From Liquidambar formosana (lineage: Eukaryota > Streptophyta > Magnoliopsida > Saxifragales > Altingiaceae), in NCBI GenBank assembly GCA_039720395.1, contig CM077827.1, positions 19,829,602 through 19,893,601 of the forward strand: 64,000 bases of DNA, given 5' to 3'. Each line of letters starts with the position of its first letter. Position 1 is the first letter of the stretch. Below are positions 38,901-50,900 of the stretch, one piece after another. Under the pieces are notes generated by a model. It had not been told where the DNA came from, searched no databases, and saw nothing but the letters and a program-made list of their open reading frames with translations. The translations under genes were made by a program, and so were the position numbers.

Positions 38901-41900
38901 TTCCAACCAATAAAAAAAAACCAACTCGGGTGAGGTGGGTGCCTATAGGCCACTGCCCAGAACTTTCCCACTTTATAACCTAGCCCTTGAATCCATGTTT
39001 TATGGTTCAAGACTGCCTTTTCCTAAAAATGGGAGTCAAATTGGTTTCTATTAAACCCTTTTATTTTTCATGGTTTCCTTATTCCTTAAAAATAATGTGG
39101 CCACTCCCAAATCAAAACCCCTATTCCCTGTGGCCTGAGCCGATGTCCATAGTTTGTTGACTCCACTGTGGATGTCAAGGGGCTAAACTTAATTTTATTG
39201 GTTTTTCTTATCAAAAGAAAAAAAAAATTGGCAGGCTCTACATAAGCCGGTCCTACCATTTTTCAATTATTGGTTGGATCTCATTTATTTATTGTTTTAT
39301 TAATTAATAAATCTCTCATATGCTTGAATGCGTGCCTTTTGCATTGCAGTGCTCTACATTTGGGTGTAATTTCCTGAAACTTTGGTTTTCGACCAAGTTG
39401 GTTCAATTTAGTGTGTACTTCAAGTGTCAAATTTGAAAAAAAACAAAAAATTGTACAGGTACTAAATTAAAACTCAAGATACAGAGTAGTTAAAGTGTTT
39501 TTATCTTGATTGGTTTTTAATCACCCTGCCACCTAGGCTCCACATGGGATGCCATGTATGCATTCACGTGAATGCATGTGACTTCTTCGTTAGCAATTTA
39601 GACAAAGTTTCGGGTTAGGGACCAAATTGTTGAACTATTTCTACTTTGAGCATCAAATTAAAAAGAAATTTAGTCCTAGTACTACATTAAATTACCCCCA
39701 AAGTATAGGGTCGTAGAGTGTTTTTTACCCTCAATATTTTGTTCAAAATGTTAGATGTTAGATAACAGGCCTATAATGAAAATTTTGAAGCAAATGAAGC
39801 ACACCTATCTGACCGAGGAGCTCAATTTTCACACCATTATGTTCAACCTTTTTCCCTTGTATTGGTTCTATAACAACCTGTACATAACAACAAAATGAAG
39901 TAATCGCACATTTCACAATTACAATCTAGAAACATGCATCAAAAACACTTTGAAAACCTTTATAAGGTTGAAAATTATAAATATCAAAAAGACCTCTCCA
40001 ACAATGTTCTCTTGACTTTGGAAGAGAGGAACCATCATTGATTGACCATTTTCCTTCTTTAATGGAACCTACACAAACACAACAGAAATATAAAAGAGTA
40101 AGCATGAAAAATAAAATGCCTTAAAATAGCCTATCAATAAAAGTGAAGCATTTGATATTTTCTTTATAATAATATTGTTAAAAACTTTCTTGAAGTTGAA
40201 AATAAATTTGATAAATAAATAAATAAATAATAAATAATAAAAACATGAAGTGACAAAGTCAAAGTAAAATGATTAGAATTCTATTTATTTTGTTACTCTC
40301 TACGTATGATTCATGAAATATCTGAAAGAAACTTACTAGTACAAGTATTTTTATTTTTTTTTTTAAAAAAAAAAAAAAAACGCAAAACAGTAGTAGAATG
40401 AACTAATTCTATGACACTAATTGAAAATGGCAAGAAGGGAGGAGGAGGAGAAATGCGATATCAGCCCACACAAAAAAAAAATAATTAATTAATTAATTAA
40501 TTAAAAAATAGTACAAGAAAAGAGGGGAAAAAAGCACTAAAGAACGATGACGTGAATGAAAGAACAAAAAAGGCAACTAAGATAGAAGCCCAACACCTCA
40601 CCCATAAGTCAGAACTAACTAGGAAACAACACCATAGTCCAAAATAACCCAGATTTTATTTATTTATTTATTTATTTATTTATGAAGTAAAGCTGTATAT
40701 ATTACGAGAAAAGGAAAATGAGAACATGGGCAGTATACAATAAGAGAAAAAAGTCAACCAATGAGTCCTAACAATCTCAAACGGTCCAAGAAAATGTCAA
40801 CAGGTATCTTATACACTATATTTCCGAGTGTCCCCAGGCAAAAAGAAAACCAATAAATCTATCTAGAAGCTGTCCCATAGAAGGCTCTAAACCATCAAAC
40901 GTCCTTCTATTCCTTTCAAAGGCATAAGGTCCACATCAAAGCATGAGGGACAATGTTCCAAAAATAAAGGAAGCGCTTCTGTACACTCCTACACATTAAG
41001 GTTGGCCTCCTCCACTCTCTACATTAACCTGCTAAAAGCCTCCATCACAATAATAAACGAAAAGGGGGACCACTGATCACCTTGTCCCAAACTTCTAGAA
41101 TTCTAACTTCTAGAGTTCTTGAATGTGAAATGTATTTTTTGTAAATACATGAGGGTAGTTTAGTCTTTTTGTTTCTTAGGTCTTACATATTTATCTCTTG
41201 TAACTTTGATTATTATTAATGAGAATTACCATTCTTTGCAAGGTTTTCATGGTATCAAGAGCAGGTCAAGGGTTGAAGCATCTACATCACCTAAAGCATA
41301 CCTCTCATTAGCATCTCTCACTATCTCTCTCGGCAACATCCTCTTACCACTGTGCAGCACCAAATCACCAACTGATTAACCCTGGTCAAACTCTATTACA
41401 TCGCACCAAATCATCTCCTATCAGGCTATCATCACTCATCAGGACGTCTTAGAAATCCAAAATTTTTCAACGACATAAAGTCACTTCCAAAAATTCTTCA
41501 GGTTGCAATGTATTCAAGAAATCAAGAATCTCAACTTCGATACCATTTTCCCATCATTGCATATCCTGTACAATTCTAGGATCCTTGCCCCTTGGCCTTC
41601 TTCTCCTTTGCGGGAAAAAGTTGACATAGGGATTTTCAAAATCTCAATTCTCACCCATAGACCTGTGTATCCCTCTTGGAGTAGGTTCAACGGAAGGCTC
41701 TTCAAACTCATCCTCACCACTCTCCTACTCCTCAGAACGCAGAGAAGGAGTCAGGGAGATCGGAAGTCCACATTGCTGCCAATAGTCAACCCACAGACTT
41801 GGGCTCACAACACGTCTATCTGTTTTGGCATTTGGGCCATGTCGTTGCAATTGTTCACATCCTCCAAATTGGCTTTATGGCCTTCGGCACATCTTCGTCT

Positions 41901-44900
41901 AGGCATGACATCAGAAAACGTAAATGTACAGGGCTCTGATACCAATGCATCGAAAAGTACACGAATAAGACAAACTCGCCAAGAAGCACACAACCATCCA
42001 TAAATCTGTTGACAGTTACCACTACAATGCTAGAAACGTAGGCAACCATAATCGAAGTTCACATTAAAACACGAAAAGAAAATAATTAAACTCGGTACCA
42101 ATTAACTAAAAATAAATATTTAAGAAAATTGTAGAAAATAATAAGGATGTATAAAAATTAGAATCACGAAGGGCGATCAGTTAGGCACATAAGGTGACCA
42201 CTCAGGCGCACTGAATGCGATTTGCATCATCCTCCCTGTTTGGAGAGCATTTGTCCTCGAATGCAAACAATGTTTCCTGTCATGCCCCAAAAATAACCTT
42301 ACTTAAGCCTAGTGTGGCAATGACAGTACAGAAACCTTACCCATACATTCACCAAGTGAAGTCATTTTGACAATATTGCATCTCATTACTTGTAAATTAC
42401 ACTATACTAATAGTTATATAACTTATAGTCATTACAGAGCATCACTATTTGATATTACATGACATACAAGTCCCCAAATTACATTCTTGAATAAAATAAA
42501 ATAAATACTAATTCTAAATAAAGAGCTCCTTCTCCCATATTTCCTCAACTGCTCACAAATTTCCAGATCCTGAAAATATTTTTTTGATAAAAGGGTGAGC
42601 AAACCACAGTTCAGTGAGATAATTCATCCATGAACGCTTAACATAGGTCTTATACAATTCATCATGCATAGACAAATGATTAATAATATTCATCAATAAT
42701 GCCTTTCACGCATATAAAATTTGCACATACCTGTGCTTCTGTTGCTTCTCATAACTTGCAAAAAGAATCACAATATACCTATCCACTCATATAGAATATA
42801 CTATCTATAACCATAGCACACACCGCTCATCATATGTGTATACAACCCCACTGGCCTCTTGCCCTAAAAAATGAAGTAACATATTAGTGTACTAACTACA
42901 AGGTTTTCTCAACCCGGTTGTCTCATCTCAACATCTCAATCTCGGTCACTAGTATAAGCAACTTCACATAAACATATCAAATAATAAATTGATACATGCT
43001 TGTATATGTATTAATTATTATAGCGCTTAACATATGGATACTAATATCATGCACGTACGCTGATTAATCTCAATAATATTTTAACATCCAATCCACTTAT
43101 AAATTATGAATATGAATGCTCAAACATTATCATTCATATTATTCTTGACCACCATCAAGGGCGAAGCAAGAGACCAAGCTGGTGAGGCAAATGCCCAACC
43201 TGAATATTTAAAAAATAAATAAATAAATCTTAATATTTTGCTCTTTGGTTGATCATTTCCAAACTTAATACCAAATAAAGGAAATTAGTAATCATTTTGA
43301 AGTACATATACAGTCAATTTGTAATAAGTTGATAAAAATATCCTTAATATGGTATTAAGTTAAAAAGTGATCACTAAAACGTAATAAGTTGCAATAAATT
43401 ACCTCACCTGAGGCAGTTTCCTAGTTTCCTGGTTTCGCCCCTGACCACTATTAACAATCTTAATCAAACTACTCAACATAAATCTTAAAGCCAAATATTT
43501 AGTTTGGGGTTAATTTGGAATTTTTCATAAGTACAGGGGTTATATTGCAAATAGACAAAAAAATTATTAGACTATGATGACATTGTAAAAATATTAATAA
43601 GAAAGTCCCTAAAGTGTCCTACTTCTCACAAAAATCTCATAGGTTTGAACAAAACTCAATTTGGAATCCATTTGAGCTATTTTTGGTAAGTATGGACAAA
43701 GTAGGTCATTTTACACATAATAAAATAATACCTGAAAGTAAAAACATTCACTTATGCCTCAAAAATGTAGGACTTGTCGATATGAATCCAATGGTCCAAA
43801 TCGTGACTCAATTGGAATTCTATACACTATGTACGAGCTAGTCAAAGTTTTTTATAAAAAACAAAACTACATAAAAGAGGATAAATTTCATAATTTGTGA
43901 AACCCGTGTTATCATACTCAAAAGGTTTCAAAATTTTAACCATAAGTTCCTAGAATTTTTATAAGATTTAAACAAAAAAAAATTGTAGCACCAAAGGAGG
44001 GCCCCACATGGCTAAATGCACTTGGGTACACGTGGCTTATGGTGCACCCTGCTCACCCAAATCTTCTCCCATCTTCTTCCCCACGCACAACAAACAACCA
44101 GCTGCTGTTTGGATTTTTTTCCATATTTGATCAAAACTTCAAAAATTCATAGCTAATTCATTTCTCAACCTTTTTCAATGATTCAAAAGCCTATTTTGCT
44201 TAGTTTTTCATGTCGAATTTTATAAAGATATCAGAAAAATAAAAAGAGTTATGAATTTATATAGTTTTTCATATTAGTGTTTCGGGTTGTGCAATTTATT
44301 TCTCACAACGTACAACATATTAAAAGCTCATTTTTATACAAAAGCTTCTCTATAGTATACTAAATCTATGGTAAAAATTTCATAGAGTTTCATTCAATGT
44401 ACATGGAGAACCAACAAGAAAAGTATGAGGGAAGCCATTGATGCTTCTTTGAAGCTTCAAAAATTATCCAAACAAAAACCAATCCTCATGAAACTTTTAG
44501 AACCATTCCTACATCATTCGAGGATGAGAAATCTCACCTCAAGTTTGTAGAAAGATGCTTTGAAAATTCCCTTGGTTGAGTTCCCACTTTTCTCCTTCTT
44601 TCTCTCTCTATTTCTCTCTTTATCACTTTCTCTCTCTAAGCCTTATGGAGCACAAAAATATGGCTGAAAAACAGCCCATATAAATTGTCTTGAGTCAATC
44701 TTAGTCAATCTCTTACTTATTTCATCCTTATCTCATCAAGTCTTCCTTCCCACTAATGGGAAGGTTACAACCACACTTGATATTATCCTCTTTTCTTTTC
44801 TTTTCTTTTTCTTGCATCATAATTCTATCATATGATGATGCTAATATGATGCTATTATTCTTAATTAATGAATATTTGATGGTGATAATGTAATTATCAA

Positions 44901-47900
44901 TAATAATTATAGTGATAATAATAACAACAATACTATTACTTTGTGATAATAATAATAACTCTAATAATATTAGTAGCATTCATATGAAATGTAATCATGG
45001 ACTAAATTATCCATGATATATCCGTGTATCTAGACCTCTCGATAAGATATCTAACTGATACATCTTTTTCAAAAAATATCTTTATAATATTATCGATATT
45101 TTCGATATTATTGATAAAATCTCGATATATCTCGATGCATCAATAATATCTTCTTTTTTTTTCACATAGTATCGTCGATATATCAAATATATAAAGATAC
45201 ATTGACTATATTGATGATATCATCTTTTTTTTCTTGTTATTGTGTCAAACTTATCACCTCTTACTCTTTTAGTATTGATTTATATAAATATTTCAATTAT
45301 ACTAATAGCTTAAATTAGTATTATGAAGTGACATCTTTCATTTACCCTCTTAAAATATTCATTCTCTTACTTAGTGTGGCACACTTTTTATACCCTACAC
45401 AATACATACTTGTCTCATACCTATAAAGCACGGTTACGGATACGGGATACGAAAACAATGTGATACGGATACGCCGATTCGGCAATTCTTAAAAAATGCA
45501 GGATACGATACGACTGGGATACGTTAATAAATAAATATATTAATATTACTATTTGGTCTAAAATATCAATAATAAACATAGAAAAAGTTTGAAACATCTA
45601 CACAATCAATTAATATGCAAGAATAGATGTATAAAAAAACACATCCATAAGCACCAACTATGTTGATCATTCATAGAAAAAAACTAAGATGACATTAACA
45701 TTATGAAATAGCCATTTAGCTCTATTGCTCTACAATGGTTGCCCTAAAAGAGAGATAGTGGAAAGATAACTAAGATGAGAGAACTAAAATGGGTTTATTG
45801 TTTCAATCAAAATATGGGTATTACATATTTTTAAATTTACCCCCGTTTATTTAAAAAATAAATAATTACAAACTAATGCTAAAAGAATCTTGAGCGTATC
45901 CGAGGTGTATCCGAGAAGAATCCGATGACGTGGTAATGTGTGTTATTGTTCCGATACGTACGGAGAGTATCAGATATGTATCAGGGAGTATCCTAGGCGA
46001 ATTGTATCCGATTTGGATACGATAAAGAATTCATTAGGGGTTTTGAAGTATTCGTGCTTCATAGTCTCATACACATTTAAATTGCAATATATTGATTTTA
46101 GACTATTTATTAGATTTTATTATTGTTTCCTAGAGTTTCGGTGAAAATATACATGTTTAACTAACAATATCCGCTATATCTCTGAATCGATATCGAAATT
46201 TTTGGTATATCCATCGATATATCTGATATATCCATATTTTTGGACCTTCGATATTGATATTTAAGTCCTTCAATGTTATAACACTAATATTAATCCGATA
46301 ATTATAACGATAATAACGTTATTAAGAATAAAAATAATAACAAGAATCATTCTAATAACAAAGGTATTATGATAATAATAATAATATTAATATGTTCGAT
46401 GATAATTGGGGTGAAGGTATGAAGAAAGATGTAGCCGAATTCATGAGGAAATGCTTCACGTGTCAATAGGTAAAACCAGAATGACAAAAGCCACCTGGTC
46501 TTCTCCAAGCATTACCTATAGCGGGATGGAAATGGGAACATGTGACTATGGATTTTGTCACTAGACTGCCTAGGTCAAAGCAAGGACATGATGCGATTTG
46601 GGTAGTAGTTGATCATCTTACGAAATCAGCGCATTTTATTCCCTATTGTATATCTTATCCTGTCGAAAATTTGAGCAAAATGTATATATCCGAGAAGTGG
46701 TTATGCTTCACAGTGTTCCCATATCCATAGTGTCAAATCGAGATGCACGATTCACATCAAGACTAGGAAAGTTTGAAAGAAGCACTTTGGACATCTCTAC
46801 ATTTGAGCACGGCATCTCATCCACAAACTGATGGACAGACGGAACATGTGAACCAGATTATGGAAGACATGTTGCAAGCATGTGTAATCAACTTTGAAGG
46901 TATATGGGAAACCCATCTTCCCCTTATTGAGTTTTCATATAATAATAGTTATCAGTCCAGTCTCAGTATGGCTCCTTTTGAAGCTTCGTATGGGAGACCA
47001 TGTCAATCGCCTCTTTATTGGGTCAAAGTGGGACACAGAGAATTGCTAGGACCTGAGTTAGTCTGAGAAACTAATACTGAGAAAATTGTGATCATCAAAG
47101 AACGACTACGGAAGGCCAGCACAATAGTCGACAAAAGAATTATGCAAATCAAAAAGGGATTTGGAATTTGAAGTTGGAGATCATGTTTTGCTGAAAGCAT
47201 CTCCTATTCGAGGAATTATGTGTTTTGGGAAAAAGAAAGGGAAATTGTCGCCACGTTTCATTGGACCTTTTAAGATCTTGGAAAGGATTGGTAAGGTAGC
47301 GTATCAACTGGAATTACCACTAGAGCTATCAGGAATACATGACGTGTTCTATGTGTTGATGCAACGGAAATACATGCATGACACCACTCATCATATTGAT
47401 TTAGTGATATCACCATATACAAGACTATTTCCTATACTGAGAAGCCGATTCGCATTTTAGATCAACTATACTAAGCAATTAAGGAACAAGGAAGTTGCTT
47501 TGGTAAAAGTACAATAGAATCATCATGACGAGAATGAGGCTTCGTGGGAAGTAGAATCAGAAATGTGAAAGAAGTATCCACAACTTTTTGATGACTAAGG
47601 TACAATGATTTCGAGGACGAAATCCTCTTTAAAGGGGGTAGAATGTGAGACCCTAAAAATTAATCACCCAAATTATCATCGAACATATTAATAAAATATT
47701 ATTATTATTATTATTATTATCATAATACTTTTGTTATTAGAGTGATTCTTGTTATTATTTTTATTCTTAATAATGTTATTATCAGATTAATATTAATGCT
47801 ATTACATTTCATATGAATGCTACTAATATTATTAGAGTTATTATTATTATCTCCAAGTAATAGTATTGTTGTTATTATTATCACTATTATTATTATTGAT

Positions 47901-50900
47901 AATAACATAATCACCATCAAATATTCATTAATTAAGAATAATAGCATCATATTAGCATCATCAAATGAAAGAATTATGATGCAAGAAATAAAATAAAATA
48001 AATAAAAATAAAAATAAAAAAAGAAAAGAAAAGAGAGGACAATATCAAGATTTTGGTTGTAACCTTCCCATTGGTGGGAAGAAAGACTTGATGAAGGATA
48101 AGATAAGGATGAAATAAATAAGAGATTAACTAAGATTGACTCGAGACAATTTATAAGGGCTGTTTTTCAGCCATATTTTCGTGCTTCATAAGGCTTAAAG
48201 AGAGAAAGTGATAGAAAAAGAGAAATAGAGAGGGAAAGAAGGAGAAAAGTGGGAGCTCAACCAAGGGAATTTTCAAAGCATCTTTCTACAAACGTGAGGT
48301 GAGATTTCTTGTCCTTTAATGATATAAGAATGGTTCTAAGAGTTTCATGAGGATTGGTTTGTGTTTGGATAATTTTTGAAGCTTCAAAGAAGCATTAATA
48401 GCTTCCCTCATACTTTGCTTGAATTGGTTCTCCATGTATAGCGAATGAAACTCTATGAAATATTTACCATAGTCTTAGTATACTATAGAGAAGCTTCTAT
48501 ATAAAAATGAGCCTTTAATACTTTGTACGTGGTGAGAAATAAATTGCACAACCCAAAACACTAATATGCAAAACTGTACAAATTCATAACTCTTTTTATT
48601 TTTCTGATATTTTTATAAAATTCTACATGAAAAACTTAGCAAAATAGGCTTTTGAATCATCAAAAAAGGGTTGAGAAATGAATTAGTTATGAATTTTCAA
48701 AGTTTTGATCAAATCTGGAAAAAAAAAATCCAAACAGCAGCAGGTTTTCTGCTATGCACGAGGAAGAAGATGGGAAAAGGATTAGGTGAGCAGGGTGCAC
48801 TATAAACCATGTGTACCCAAGTGCATTTAGCCATGTGGGGCCCTCCTTTGGTGCTCCAAATATCTTTTAATATCTTATAAAAATCCTAGGAACTTATGCT
48901 TAAAATTTGTAACCAATTGAGTATGATAACACGGGTTTCACAAATTATGAAATTTTATCCCCTTTTATGTAGTTTTGTTTTTTAAAAAAACTTTGACTAG
49001 CTCGTAACTACAATTGAGTCACGATTTGGACCATTAGGATTCATATCGACAAGACCTACATTTTTTAGGCATAAGTGAATGTTTTTATTTTCAAGTATTA
49101 TTTTATTTGTGTAAAATGACCATTTTGCCCCTACTTACCAAAAATAGCTCAAATGGATTCCAAATTGAATTTTATTTGAACCTGTGAGATTCTTGTGAGA
49201 AGTAGAACACTTTAGGGATTTTCTTATTAATATTTTTACAATGTCATCATAGTCCTTATATTTTTTTCGTATATTTGCAATATAACCCCTATACTTTTGA
49301 AAAATTCCAAATTAACCCCAAACTGAATATTTGGCTTTAAGATTTATGTTGAGTAATTTGATTAAGATTGTAAATGGTGGTGAAGGGCAAAGCCAGGAGA
49401 CTGCCTCAGGTGAGCTTATTTATGGCAACTTATTACATTTTAGTGATCACTTTTTAACTTAATACCATATTAAGGATATTTTTTGTCAACTTACTACAAA
49501 TTGATTGTATATGTACTTCAAAATGACTATTAATTTCCTTTAATTGGTATTAAGCTAGGAAATGATCATCAAAAGAGCAAAATATTATAAAAAAAATTTA
49601 TTTTAATTTTCAGCTAGTATTTGCCTCACCTGTTTGGTATCTAGCTTCATCTTTGGTGGCGGTCAAGAATAATATGAATGATAATGTTTGAGCATTCATA
49701 TTCATAATTTATAAGTGGATTGGATGTTGAAATATTATTGAGATTAATCAACATACATGCATGATATTAGCATCCATATGTTAAGCACTATGATAATTAA
49801 CACATGTACAAGCATGTATCAATTTATTATATGATATGTTTATGTGAAGTTGCTTATATTTGTGACTGAGATTTTTACTTCATAAAAAAATAAAAAAAAT
49901 TAAAAAAAAAAACCTTGTGACTGAGATTGAGACGTTGAGATGTTGAGATGAGACGACCGGGTTGAGAAAACCCTGCAGTTACTACACTACTATGCTACTC
50001 CATTTTTTAGGGCAAGAGGTCAGTGGGGTAGTATACACACATGATGAGCAGTGTGTGTAGTGGTCGTAGATAGTTTATTCTGTATGACTAACAGGTGTAC
50101 TGTGATTCTTTTTGTAGGTTGCGAAGGCAATAGAGGCACATGTACGTGCGAATTGCTATATGCATGAAAGGCATTATTGATTTATGAATATTATTAATCA
50201 TTTGTCTACGCATGATGAATTGTATTAGACCCATGTTAATCGTTCAAGGATGAATTATCTCATTGAGCTGTGGTTATGGTAACCCGTTTATCAAAAAATT
50301 ATTTTTAGGATCTAGGAAATTTGTGAGTTTTTTAGAATTAGTATTTATTTTATTTTATTCAAAGAATGTAATTTGGGGACTCGTATGTTATGTAATATCA
50401 AACAGTAATGCTCTATAATGACCATAAGTTATATAACAATTAGTATAGTGTAATTTACAGTAATGAGATGTAATATTGTCAGAATGACTTCACTTGGTGA
50501 ATGTATGGGTAAGGTTTCTGAACTGTCACTGCCTCACTAGGCTTAAGTAAGGCTATTTTTAGGGCGTGACATTTCCCATAGAGATATTGATGTCATCCAA
50601 TCCAACGAACGAAGTAGTTTGAAAACTTCTCTTGCTTCAATTTTCACCAAAAATTATTTTCCAAAAATTTCACAATCCCAAAAAATTTTCGCCATATTCT
50701 TCATCTAGTTCACAATATTGACCAACAGAGGATTAAAACCAAACAAAAATCTTCAACTCCAATAAAATCAATATGCTTCAACTTTTCAAGTTTTAAAACT
50801 TTAACCTGCAAAAAATTAATTGAATCAAAATTATGAATAATTTTACTCATTTGGATTGTAGGGGATGGTCTCAGCATGATAATCTACAACTTTAATTATG

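Larger units (their letters stand above)
42278..46412 (-). mobile_element. Left, inverted LTR of unit P (about 2.85 kb net)
   Basis: It aligns by eye at roughly 85-90% to the complement of the right LTR across its length. It is interrupted by the 1276-bp hAT MITE at 44996-46271. It begins TGTCATGCCCCAAAAATAAC and ends in ATATGTTCGATGATAATT, short of the LTR start. There is no coding sequence; a GA-rich leader lies near 44590-44640. Confidence 0.85.
42273..50576. mobile_element. Gypsy unit P: inverted LTRs with 5-bp target duplication
   Basis: The unit is bounded by TTTCC at 42273-42277 and TTTCC at 50572-50576. The left LTR (42278-46412) is in minus orientation, the right LTR (47644-50571) in plus, with a plus-strand integrase remnant between them. 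Both outer ends are LTR 3' ends (GGGC(A/G)TGACA). Removing the unit and one TTTCC joins the gypsy G text on both sides (AATG-TTTCC-CATAGAG). The left LTR lacks about its first 20 bases, and the join to integrase lies at GGGGTGA (46408-46414). Confidence 0.8.

Noticed and set aside
41503..42003. 166-codon plus-strand frame
   Set aside because: It is the opposite strand of a gypsy gag start, PBS and LTR, which explain the region better.
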